NCBI GenBank assembly: GCA_944362615.1
Contig: CALVTM010000004.1
Location: forward strand, 1 to 64,000
Source of the DNA: an uncultured Clostridia bacterium
GTDB lineage: Bacteria > Bacillota > Clostridia > Christensenellales > Pumilibacteraceae
Length of the DNA: 64,000 nucleotides
Direction: 5' to 3'
Below, in pieces: positions 25,620 through 33,505 of the stretch. The notes beneath the pieces are model-generated. The model was not told the origin of the DNA. It was given only the letters and a program-made list of their open reading frames with translations, and searched no databases. The translations under genes were made by a program, and so were the position numbers. Numbering within the stretch: the stretch's first letter is position 1; the number at the start of each line of letters is the position of its first letter.

Positions 25620-28397
25620 ATGACTGAAAAAGAACAGAAGACAGCGGCTAAGAATTTTGCGGATTATTGGAAGGATAAGGGCTATGAAAAGGGCGAAAGC
25701 CAACCGTTCTGGCTTTCGCTTTTGCGCGAGGTATTGGGCGTTGAAAAACCCGAAACAATAATAAGATTTGAAGATAAGGTCATGCTCGATCACACGAGTT
25801 TTATCGACGGCATCATCTCGTCAACCCACGTTTTAATTGAGCAAAAGAGTGCAGACAAAAACCTGCGCAAAGCCATAAAGCAGTCCGACGGCTCCTATCT
25901 CACACCTTTTCAACAGGCAAAGCGCTATTCGGCAGAACTGCCCTATTCCGAGCGCCCGCGTTGGATCGTCACTTGCAATTTTCGCGAATTCTTGATCTAC
26001 GATATGGAAAAACCCACAGGCGAACCTGAAAGCATCCTTTTGAAAGATCTTTTCAAGGAGGCTTATCGTCTGCAATTTCTTGTAGACACAGGTAGCGAGC
26101 ATGTTCGCAAGGAGATGGAGATATCCATCAAAGCAGGCGAGCTTGTAGGTATTTTGTATGACGAAATATTAAAACAGTACAACGATCCTGAGGCAGACAG
26201 TACTCTAAAAAGCCTAAATAAACTGTGTGTTCGTATAGTATTTTGTTTATATGCAGAGGATAGCGGGCTGTTCGGCAATCGCACCAAATTCCACGATTAC
26301 ATTAAAAGTTATGCTGAAAGGGACATCCGCTCCGTACGCAAGGCGCTTATCGAACTTTTTAAAGTGCTCGATATGCCCGAAGATAAGCGCAAAGAATATG
26401 ACCCTTATATGGACGAAGAACTTGCGTCCTTCCCCTATGTAAATGGCGGTTTATTTGCTGATGAAAATATAGAAATTCCCAATCTGAATGAAAATATTGT
26501 AAGTCTTTTACTGCGTAAAGCGAGTGAGAATTTTGATTGGAGCGAAATTTCTCCGACCATCTTCGGCGCTGTATTTGAAAGCACCTTAAACCCCGAAACG
26601 CGCCGTTCCGGTGGAATGCATTATACCTCGATCGAAAATATCCATAAGGTAATCGATCCGTTGTTTTTGGATGACTTGCGTGCTGAATTGGATTCTATCA
26701 AATCAATTAAAACGGAAAAGACGCGCGAACAAAAGCTTACAGAGTTTCAAAACAAACTTACTTCGCTTACTTTTCTCGACCCCGCATGTGGTTCCGGAAA
26801 TTTTTTGACGGAAACCTATCTTTCCTTGCGCCGGCTTGAAAATGAGCTGCTTCGATTGCGGCTCGGAAAACAGATGATTATGGGCGCGGTCGATCCGATT
26901 CGTGTTTCCATCGGGCAATTTTATGGTATAGAAATCAATGATTTTGCGGTAACAGTCGCGAAAACTGCGCTTTGGATTGCCGAAAGCCAGATGATGAAGC
27001 AAACGGAAGAAATCGTTAATATGAACCTTGACTTTCTTCCTCTCAAGACTTATGCCAACATTGTAGAGGCGAATGCCTTGCGCCTTGATTGGGAGAGTGT
27101 CGTCCCCAAGGACAAGCTCAACTACATAATGGGTAATCCTCCCTTCGTGGGTGGCATGATGACAGATAAAGACCAGAAAGAAGATATGCGGTCTGTTATT
27201 GGTGATATAAAAGGTCTTGGTGAACTTGATTATGTCTCTGCTTGGTATTATAAAGCGACAGATTATATTCAGGGGACAAAAATTAATGTTGCCTTTGTTT
27301 CTACAAATTCAATCTGCCAGGGACAGCAAGCTGTTACGCTTTGGAAACCTTTATTTGAAAGAGGAATAACTATTTTATTTGCTTATCGAACGTTTCGGTG
27401 GGATAGTGAAGCAAGTATTAAAGCGCATGTGCATTGCATTGTTATCGGTTTTTCTTATGTTAATAGTGGTAAAAAAATCCTATATGATAATGACAGAGCA
27501 ACTTATGTTGAGAACATAAATTCTTACTTGTCGGCAGGACCTAACATATTCATAGAAAGTCGTTCTGTTCCAATCTGCGATGTTCCGCAGATGAGATTTG
27601 GTAGTATGCCGCGTGATGGTGGTGGTTTCATTCTTTCGGATGAAGAAAAGGACGAATTAATAAAGAAAGAGCCGCTGTCGGCAAAATGGATTAGACCATA
27701 TCTCGGGGCGTATGAGTTTATAAACAATAAATCTCGTTGGTGCCTTTGGATGATTGGCGCAAATCCGCACGAATTGAAGCAATGTCCGACTGTAATGCGT
27801 CGGATTGAGAGTGTAAGGGATTTTCGCGCAAATAGCGTAGCGGCTGGGACAAGGAAATTCGCAGAAACGCCGACTTTATTCTGTCAAATAGCACAGCCCA
27901 ATAGCGAATATATAGCCGTTCCTAAAACTTCCTCAGAGAGAAGAAGATACATTCCTATTGGTTTTTTGTCCAACACAGTTATTGCAAGCGACTTATTATT
28001 CCTTATTCCAAATGCTACTCTTTACCATTTTGGTGTTCTGACTTCAAATGTGCATAATGCTTGGATGCGGACAGTATGTGGAAGATTAAAGAGCGATTAT
28101 CGCTATTCAAAAGATATCGTCTACAATAATTTCCCTTGGCCGACTCCCACGGAAGAACAGAAAGCAAAAATAGAGCAAACCGCTCAGGAAATTTTGGATG
28201 CTCGCGCACTCTATCCCGACAGCTCGCTTGCCGATTTATATGACGAACTTGCTATGCCTGTGGAACTCCGCCGCGCCCATCAGCATAACGACAAGGCAGT
28301 TATGCAGGCATACGGTTTCGATTACAGATCCATGACCGAAAGCGAGTGCGTTGCCGAGCTTATGAAAATGTATCAAGAACTTACAAAGGGAAGTTAA
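25620..28397 (+). CDS. MmeI-like single-chain restriction-modification enzyme
   Basis: A 925-residue protein combining nuclease and adenine methyltransferase, as in Type IIL/IIG enzymes. The N-terminal nuclease motif is Asp63 with Glu74-Gln-Lys76 (FIDGIISSTHVLIEQKS). A helical spacer follows, then methyltransferase motif I DPACGSGNFL (from Asp387) and motif IV NPPF (506-509), a target-recognition region around 650-800 and a C-terminal domain (YNNFPWP, then AQEILDARALYPDSSLADLYD). One polypeptide would both cut and protect, so no separate specificity gene is needed. The ATG follows GAGGG; an in-frame TTG nine codons earlier is unlikely. An extended -10 (TGCTATAAT) lies at 25582-25590. Confidence 0.88.
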   Translation: MTEKEQKTAAKNFADYWKDKGYEKGESQPFWLSLLREVLGVEKPETIIRFEDKVMLDHTSFIDGIISSTHVLIEQKSADKNLRKAIKQSDGSYLTPFQQAKRYSAELPYSERPRWIVTCNFREFLIYDMEKPTGEPESILLKDLFKEAYRLQFLVDTGSEHVRKEMEISIKAGELVGILYDEILKQYNDPEADSTLKSLNKLCVRIVFCLYAEDSGLFGNRTKFHDYIKSYAERDIRSVRKALIELFKVLDMPEDKRKEYDPYMDEELASFPYVNGGLFADENIEIPNLNENIVSLLLRKASENFDWSEISPTIFGAVFESTLNPETRRSGGMHYTSIENIHKVIDPLFLDDLRAELDSIKSIKTEKTREQKLTEFQNKLTSLTFLDPACGSGNFLTETYLSLRRLENELLRLRLGKQMIMGAVDPIRVSIGQFYGIEINDFAVTVAKTALWIAESQMMKQTEEIVNMNLDFLPLKTYANIVEANALRLDWESVVPKDKLNYIMGNPPFVGGMMTDKDQKEDMRSVIGDIKGLGELDYVSAWYYKATDYIQGTKINVAFVSTNSICQGQQAVTLWKPLFERGITILFAYRTFRWDSEASIKAHVHCIVIGFSYVNSGKKILYDNDRATYVENINSYLSAGPNIFIESRSVPICDVPQMRFGSMPRDGGGFILSDEEKDELIKKEPLSAKWIRPYLGAYEFINNKSRWCLWMIGANPHELKQCPTVMRRIESVRDFRANSVAAGTRKFAETPTLFCQIAQPNSEYIAVPKTSSERRRYIPIGFLSNTVIASDLLFLIPNATLYHFGVLTSNVHNAWMRTVCGRLKSDYRYSKDIVYNNFPWPTPTEEQKAKIEQTAQEILDARALYPDSSLADLYDELAMPVELRRAHQHNDKAVMQAYGFDYRSMTESECVAELMKMYQELTKGS

Positions 28398-29308
28398 TGT
28401 CAAAAAAGAAGCCTTTTACTAATCAACATATTGTACCTGTCAGCTATTTGCGTAGATTCGCAACAAAGGGTAATTCTGCTTATCGAATAGGCGTAATTTG
28501 CATTGACAAACATTTTATTGATTCAATCGATAATGTTGGATATATAAAACACTATTATGATATTGAAGGCGAGGACAGTAAAAAGTGGGAACACTATTAC
28601 GGCAAGGAGATTGAGCCTTTATATGGCAAACCTCTTGATGGAATAATTGCAGGAGTTACACTATCACCCAATAAACAAGTAATTTTGGACGAGAAGAAGA
28701 AAAAATTACTAAGTAAACTATTAATTAGTCAATGGCTACGCGTGCCTGATTTTCTTGATGTGAAGATAAGACAACTACCTTCTATGCTGAACCAAATTAA
28801 AAAGGATTTTTTGGTTCAAAATAAAGGAAAAATATCTAGAGAAATTGAACATAAAATTAAAGCTTTTGGCTATCCATTTTCAAAAAGAAAAGATCTTATC
28901 TTATCTATAATAAATAGAGAAGATAAGCTATCAATGTATGTTGATGTTTTAAGTTCGAAGCTGTGGATAATGTATTATAATCCATACTACACAAAAGTTC
29001 CGTTTATCACAAGTGATAACCCTGTTGTTGCCATTAATATGGTTAGCAAATCAATACATCGAGAAGATAATGGTATCAACAATAATAGAACTGCAATATT
29101 TTTCCCGCTATCACCTAGTATTGCTGTTGCAATTTATTCTACTCCGATAAAAAATATTATCCCTGAAATAGATGGTGAAAAAAGAGTTTTGTCGGAAATT
29201 GATTATCAACTTGTTTCGACCATTAATACAAAAATTGCCGAGCAGAGTTATAAAGAAGTATTTTTGCCGCTCAAATATTATGAAGATTTATTCAAGGAGT
29301 ATCCATGA
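28397..29308 (+). CDS. DUF4238-family protein
   Basis: A 303-residue protein with the DUF4238 start signature NQHIVPVSYLRRF (9-21) and the central TSDNPVVAIN motif. No membrane segment or signal peptide is present. Codon use is much richer in A and T than in any other gene of the window, a sign of transfer. Its ATG overlaps the stop of the restriction gene by one base and its end overlaps the recombinase by four, so all three are translationally coupled. The biochemical role of DUF4238 is unknown. Coupling to a restriction enzyme suggests a defence or regulatory function, an inference from context. Confidence 0.8.
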   Translation: MSKKKPFTNQHIVPVSYLRRFATKGNSAYRIGVICIDKHFIDSIDNVGYIKHYYDIEGEDSKKWEHYYGKEIEPLYGKPLDGIIAGVTLSPNKQVILDEKKKKLLSKLLISQWLRVPDFLDVKIRQLPSMLNQIKKDFLVQNKGKISREIEHKIKAFGYPFSKRKDLILSIINREDKLSMYVDVLSSKLWIMYYNPYYTKVPFITSDNPVVAINMVSKSIHREDNGINNNRTAIFFPLSPSIAVAIYSTPIKNIIPEIDGEKRVLSEIDYQLVSTINTKIAEQSYKEVFLPLKYYEDLFKEYP

Positions 29309-30849
29309 AAGCAGTAATATACGCAAGGTTTTCATCTGAAAAACAGAATGAGGCGAGTATTGAAGGTCAGCTCCGCGAATGTATGGACTACGCCAACTTC
29401 AACAATATCGAGGTCATCGGCAACTACATAGACAGGGCGCAGTCCGCCAAGACGGACAACCGCCCCAACTTTCAGAAGATGATTAAAGATAGCTACAAGC
29501 GTATGTTCGACTGCATTATCGTATGGAAGCTCGACCGCTTTGCTCGCAACCGATACGATTCTGCCTACTATAAAAACGTACTCAAAAAGAACGGTGTGCG
29601 CGTCATCTCCGCCAAAGAAAGTATCTCGCAGGGGGCGGACGGCATTTTGCTTGAATCTATCCTCGAAGGCTATGCCGAGTACTATTCCGCAGAACTCTCC
29701 GAAAAGGTAAAGCGCGGTATGACGGAGAACGCTCTCAAAGCAAAGAGCAACGGAGTGCGTCCGCCCTTCGGCTACTATGTGGATGATACCGACCACTATC
29801 AGATCGACGAGACGCTTGCGCCCGTCGTACGAGAGATCTTCACGCGCTATCTAGACGGTATGCGTGTGAACGATATTGCCAAATTACTCAACGAGCGCGG
29901 CATTAAGCATAAAGGCTTTGAGATGAAGTACAACGCCGTGTTTCGCATTCTCACCAACCGCAAGTACATAGGCGAATACAAGTTCGGCGACATAGTAATT
30001 CCCAATGCCATTCCTGCAATTATAGACGAAGAAACTTTTAACAGTGCGCAACAGCGTATGGCGAGGAATAAAAAAGCTCCCGCTATGCACAGGAGCGAGG
30101 ACGATTATCTGCTCACCACAAAGCTCTTTTGCGGCAAATGTGGCGCGATGATGACGGGTGTTATCGGGACGAGCCATACTTCTCGGCAGTACCGATATTA
30201 TAAGTGCAATCACGCAAAACAGGGCAAGTGCGATAAAAGGACGGTCAAAAAAGAATGGCTGGAAGAGCTTGTGCTGGATGAGATAAAGGAATTGCTTTCG
30301 AGCGACGAAGTGATTGAAGAGCTTGCCGACCGCATCTATGAATTGCAGTTGCAGGAAGATAACACAGCAACTTCTATACAGGCACAGCTCACGGGAGTTG
30401 AAACCAAACTGAACAATCTTGTGGAGGCAATCACGCAGGGCATTTATTCTTCCACGACAAAGAAGGCTCTGGACGAGTTGGAGGAACGCAAGCGAAACCT
30501 TGAAATAGAACTTTTCGAGGCACAGACGCGTAATCCCGTACTGACAAAGGAACAGATACTGTTTGCGCTCTATAACTTCCGCAAGATAGACATCTCCACA
30601 CAGGAAGGCAAGCAGCGGCTGATTGACGGCTTTGTAAACAGTATTTACCTGTACGACGACCATTTTGTAATTACATACAATTACAAAGGACATAGCAAGA
30701 CGGTAACTTTTGAAGAACTGAATAGTTCGCCTTTATCTTCAAAGGGGTCACCTTATGGCGACCGCTTGCGCTCCGCACGCTCCGATAAACGGAAATTCTA
30801 TCTCGAAAATCTGACCGCTTTGCTGCCAAGACGGGAATTGTCAGTTTAG
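29305..30849 (+). CDS. Large serine recombinase
   Basis: A 514-residue site-specific recombinase. The N-terminal resolvase domain has YARFSSEKQ with probable catalytic Ser10, and VWKLDRFARNRYD. It is followed by the recombinase domain (GVRPPFGYYVD, LNERGIKHKG, ILTNRKYIGEY) and a zinc ribbon (CGKCG about residues 276-280, later YYKCNHAKQGKC). A coiled-coil region of about residues 335-410 comes next. All parts seem complete, so it may be active. It is the likely integrase for this cassette; its attachment site should be immediately downstream, as is usual for such enzymes. No recombination directionality factor is seen. Confidence 0.93.
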   Translation: MKAVIYARFSSEKQNEASIEGQLRECMDYANFNNIEVIGNYIDRAQSAKTDNRPNFQKMIKDSYKRMFDCIIVWKLDRFARNRYDSAYYKNVLKKNGVRVISAKESISQGADGILLESILEGYAEYYSAELSEKVKRGMTENALKAKSNGVRPPFGYYVDDTDHYQIDETLAPVVREIFTRYLDGMRVNDIAKLLNERGIKHKGFEMKYNAVFRILTNRKYIGEYKFGDIVIPNAIPAIIDEETFNSAQQRMARNKKAPAMHRSEDDYLLTTKLFCGKCGAMMTGVIGTSHTSRQYRYYKCNHAKQGKCDKRTVKKEWLEELVLDEIKELLSSDEVIEELADRIYELQLQEDNTATSIQAQLTGVETKLNNLVEAITQGIYSSTTKKALDELEERKRNLEIELFEAQTRNPVLTKEQILFALYNFRKIDISTQEGKQRLIDGFVNSIYLYDDHFVITYNYKGHSKTVTFEELNSSPLSSKGSPYGDRLRSARSDKRKFYLENLTALLPRRELSV

Positions 30850-31192
30850 TTCGTATAGGGGCAATGTTTGATTGTTGCTGTACGGAATAAAGTCTGTTCG
30901 GTTCGTATAGGGGCAATATTTATAAGAGGATTGACAGGAAATTTTTGCGTCTGTAATTCTAAAAACTTATAAAACTTTATTTAAGTGATTTAGCAACTAT
31001 TAAAAAGGTGTATTTTTGTAATGCGGTATAAAGTTTTTTGCTGAAAAGGATAGTTTGTTCGGGAGATAAAACAACAATAAAAAAGGTATAAATCAGCGAA
31101 ATTTATTTAAAATCAGTCGAAAATTATTTTACCAAAAAAGTATAGTCTGTTCGAGCGATAAAGTAACAATAAAAAAGGGTATAACTTAGTGA
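30850..31192. repeat. Diverged direct repeats downstream of the recombinase
   Basis: GTTCGTATAGGGGCAAT occurs twice (about 30849-30865 and 30902-30918). A longer degenerate pair of about 55 bp lies at 31044-31098 and 31135-31190, both containing GTTCG, GATAAA, AACAATAAAAAA and GGTATAA. The region is AT-rich with no gene and probably contains the right attachment junction. Confidence 0.7.
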
Positions 31193-31222
31193 AAGTTTCT
31201 TTGGAAAGGGGGGGGTCGGGGG

Positions 31223-31430
31223 AAAACCGTTCTTTTTCGAAAGAAAGGTTTTCACCCGAAAGAACTCCCACACCACACCCACACCACGCACCACACCCTC
31301 ACACCACCCACACCTCCACACGCCACACCCACACCACGCACCACACCACACCGCACCACACCCTCACACCACCCACATCACACCCACACCGCCACACCCA
31401 CACACCCACGCACACCGCGCGCGCACCCGC
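31223..31430. repeat. Hairpin followed by a CA-rich low-complexity tract
   Basis: A hairpin at 31223-31252 (AAAACC and TTCTTT pairing with AAAGAA and GGTTTT) is preceded by eight G in a row. From about 31266 to 31430 the plus strand is nearly all C and A in CACACC-type units. The open frame through it would give a His/Thr/Pro polymer and has no support as a gene. Confidence 0.85.
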
Positions 31431-31528
31431 GCATCCGCACGCGTACACGCATGCGGAGGGTTCATCCCGGAGGGATACTGCCCTTAAAAGGGCACCGCGC
31501 ATCCGCACGCGTACACGCATGCGGAGGG
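31427..31528. repeat. 34-bp near-palindromic direct repeat pair
   Basis: A 34-bp unit starting CCGCGCATCCGCACGCG and ending CGCATGCGGAGGG occurs at 31427-31460 and 31495-31528. Each copy is an imperfect palindrome. The spacer contains another hairpin, GCCCTT/AAGGGC. The unit ends just before the dnaB promoter. Confidence 0.85.
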
Positions 31529-31546
31529 AGTAGGGCGGAAAAAATA

Positions 31547-31575
31547 TTGACTTTCGGGCATGATTGCGGTATAAT
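31547..31575 (+). promoter_or_regulatory. Promoter of dnaB
   Basis: TTGACT at 31547-31552 and TATAAT at 31570-31575 with exactly 17 bp between. The start of transcription is expected at 31581-31583, which is also the ATG. Confidence 0.85.
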
Positions 31576-31582
31576 TAAGCGG

Positions 31583-33085
31583 ATGAGTGATGAGTCTAAA
31601 AAATTCAAGGATGACAAGGACAAGCTGAACAGGCATCCGAACGTCGTAGGGCAGGTACCGCCGCACAGTGAAGAGGCGGAGAAGGGACTGCTTTGTTGTA
31701 TGATGATTGACGAGAACGTTCCGATTGAGGTCATGCACATGCTGAAGCCGGAGGACTTTTATTACAAGTCGCACGGACTGATATATTCAGCAATGAGCCG
31801 CATATGGAACGACAATCGTCCTATTGATTTTGTAACGGTGACGCAGGAGCTGGACGGCATGGGTGCGCTTGCGGAAGCGGGCGGCGCACAGTATATCAGC
31901 GTGCTTTCGGGGTACCTTGCGACGTCGGCGAACTACAGAGCGCATCTGGATATAATCCGTAAAGACTCACAGCTGCGCCGGCTTATGAACGCGGCAAACG
32001 ATGTACTTAAAATGTGTTACGCGTCGTCGGACGCGCTGGAGACGCTGCAGTATGCGGAGCGCGCGGTAAACGACGTAGCGGAGAGCCAGGGTATACACGC
32101 ACTGCGGCCGTTTGACGAAGCCGTCAATGAAGCGGTTGCGGAGTTTGATGCGGTATATCGCGACCCGAAAGCGAAGAAAGGGCTGCAGACGGGCTTCCGT
32201 GACCTGGACTATCTGCTCGGTGGACTGGGAGCGGGCGACCTTGTGATCATTGCCGCACGTCCCGGACAGGGTAAAACGAGTATAGGAATGAATATCGTGA
32301 GTAACGTTGCGAAGGCGCATCTTAACGAGGACGGTACTCCGATCAAATCGGCGACGCCTGCGGTCTGCGCAATATTCTCGCTGGAAATGCCCGCCGTACA
32401 GCTGGCTAAACGTATGCTGTGTTCGCTGGCGCATGTCGACTTTGCGCGTATGAGCAAGGGTGAGATCAAGAGCGCGGACGAATGGCGTAAAATAACCGAG
32501 GCGCGCGCGGCGCTATGCGCATCCAAGATATTCATCGACGATACATCACTGACTACACCGATGGACATACTGTCCAAGTGCCGCAGGATAAAGCGGGAGC
32601 AGAAGCGGCTGGATCTCGTTATGGTGGACTACCTCACACTGATGAGCAGCGGTAAGCGTACCGAGAACAGACAGCAGGACGTATCCGAGATCTCGCGTAT
32701 GATGAAGCTTGCCGCAAAAGAACTGGGTGTTCCGATACTGCTGCTCAGTCAGCTCTCGCGTGAAAGCGAAAAGAATAAGCGTCCGCCTCAGATGAGCGAC
32801 CTGCGTGAATCGGGCGCTATAGAACAGGACGCGGATATAATTCTGTTCATATACCGCAAAACCGATAAGGACGGACAGCCGGAGGACGCGACGCTGCCTA
32901 AGATAATTGTGGGTAAGCACAGAAACGGACCTCTCGGAGAAGTAGAGATGCGGTGGATGGGCGAGTTCGTATCGTTCGCAAATAAAGACGACGTATTCAC
33001 GCCGCCCGCCGAAACGAAAAAACAGCCGGAGAGCGCCGGAGAAATACTGGTCGCCGAGGAATCGAATGATACCCATGGGCTTTGA
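31583..33085 (+). CDS. dnaB: Replicative DNA helicase DnaB
   Basis: A 500-residue hexameric helicase that unwinds DNA at the replication fork. The N-terminal domain starts with the family block PPHSEEAEKGLLCCMMID and is linked to the RecA-like motor with Walker A ARPGQGKTSIG. Walker B LDLVMVDYLTLM, LLSQLSRESEKNK and the arginine-finger region ESGAIEQDADIILFIYR complete it. The start leaves a normal N-terminal extension of about 25 residues. No ribosome binding site precedes the ATG, and the promoter predicts a leaderless transcript. No intein is present. Confidence 0.95.
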   Translation: MSDESKKFKDDKDKLNRHPNVVGQVPPHSEEAEKGLLCCMMIDENVPIEVMHMLKPEDFYYKSHGLIYSAMSRIWNDNRPIDFVTVTQELDGMGALAEAGGAQYISVLSGYLATSANYRAHLDIIRKDSQLRRLMNAANDVLKMCYASSDALETLQYAERAVNDVAESQGIHALRPFDEAVNEAVAEFDAVYRDPKAKKGLQTGFRDLDYLLGGLGAGDLVIIAARPGQGKTSIGMNIVSNVAKAHLNEDGTPIKSATPAVCAIFSLEMPAVQLAKRMLCSLAHVDFARMSKGEIKSADEWRKITEARAALCASKIFIDDTSLTTPMDILSKCRRIKREQKRLDLVMVDYLTLMSSGKRTENRQQDVSEISRMMKLAAKELGVPILLLSQLSRESEKNKRPPQMSDLRESGAIEQDADIILFIYRKTDKDGQPEDATLPKIIVGKHRNGPLGEVEMRWMGEFVSFANKDDVFTPPAETKKQPESAGEILVAEESNDTHGL

Positions 33086-33126
33086 CGCGTCAAACGCTTG
33101 ACATTAACGCTCCCTGCGTATATAAT
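33081..33126 (+). promoter_or_regulatory. Promoter of the small membrane protein, with adjoining palindrome
   Basis: TTGACA (33098-33103) and TATAAT (33121-33126) are both perfect with 17-bp spacing. A perfect 14-bp palindrome, TTTGACGCGTCAAA (33081-33094), ends 3 bp before the -35 and overlaps the dnaB stop; it may be an operator. Confidence 0.8.
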
Positions 33127-33148
33127 ACCACTGTAAGGAAACATTGAC

Positions 33149-33367
33149 ATGAAAGATATAACAAAACAGAAAAACGTATTTCGCTTTATGCTTATTCTTA
33201 CGACGCTTGCGCTTGCAGCCGTCGTAACGCTGATCGTATTCTCGTTCCTCGCTGTCGATACGCTCGGGCTCTGGCAGTGTCTGCTCATCGGCGTAATGAT
33301 GGTAGTGCTCGTCGTACTTACGGTTATAACGGTAGTTACCGGATTGAACGCGTACGGAAGAAAATGA
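33149..33367 (+). CDS. Small two-helix membrane protein
   Basis: A 72-residue protein with two hydrophobic helices (about 12-34 and 43-65) and basic ends (KDITKQKN at the start, NAYGRK at the end). It has a consensus promoter, a TAAGGA ribosome binding site and its own terminator, so it is a real and probably well-expressed gene. I do not recognise the family. Confidence 0.75.
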   Translation: MKDITKQKNVFRFMLILTTLALAAVVTLIVFSFLAVDTLGLWQCLLIGVMMVVLVVLTVITVVTGLNAYGRK

Positions 33368-33387
33368 TCCCGCATGTCGGGGCTATT

Positions 33388-33418
33388 GCGGCAGGCGATG
33401 TCTGCCGCTATCTTTTTA
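33388..33418 (+). terminator. Terminator of the small membrane protein gene
   Basis: GCGGCAG pairs with CTGCCGC and is followed by TATCTTTTT. Confidence 0.85.
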
Positions 33419-33421
33419 ATT

Positions 33422-33481
33422 AAGACGTTCCGGAAGACCGTTTGCGCATAAAAAATCAAGACGTTCCGGAAGACCGTTTGC
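33422..33481. repeat. 24-bp direct repeat before dnaX
   Basis: AAGACGTTCCGGAAGACCGT plus TTGC occurs at 33422-33445 and 33458-33481. TTCCGGAA inside each copy is an 8-bp palindrome. The second copy ends 24 bases before the dnaX start. Confidence 0.9.
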
Positions 33482-33505
33482 ACTATAAAGCCGGGGGCAG
33501 GAAAT

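Larger units (their letters stand above)
24046..31192 (+). mobile_element. Candidate integrated element carrying a restriction cassette
   Basis: Four genes in one direction end with a large serine recombinase, the usual integrase of such islands, and have lower GC than both flanks (most strongly the DUF4238 gene). Repeats sit on both sides (23813-24045 and 30850-31192). No plasmid, phage or conjugation gene is inside, and I could not find a matched attachment-site pair, so the ends are approximate. Confidence 0.5.

Noticed and set aside
31189..31533. A 114-codon frame coding His/Thr/Pro repeats
   Set aside because: It is a translation of the CA-rich tract; no ribosome binding site or conserved domain.
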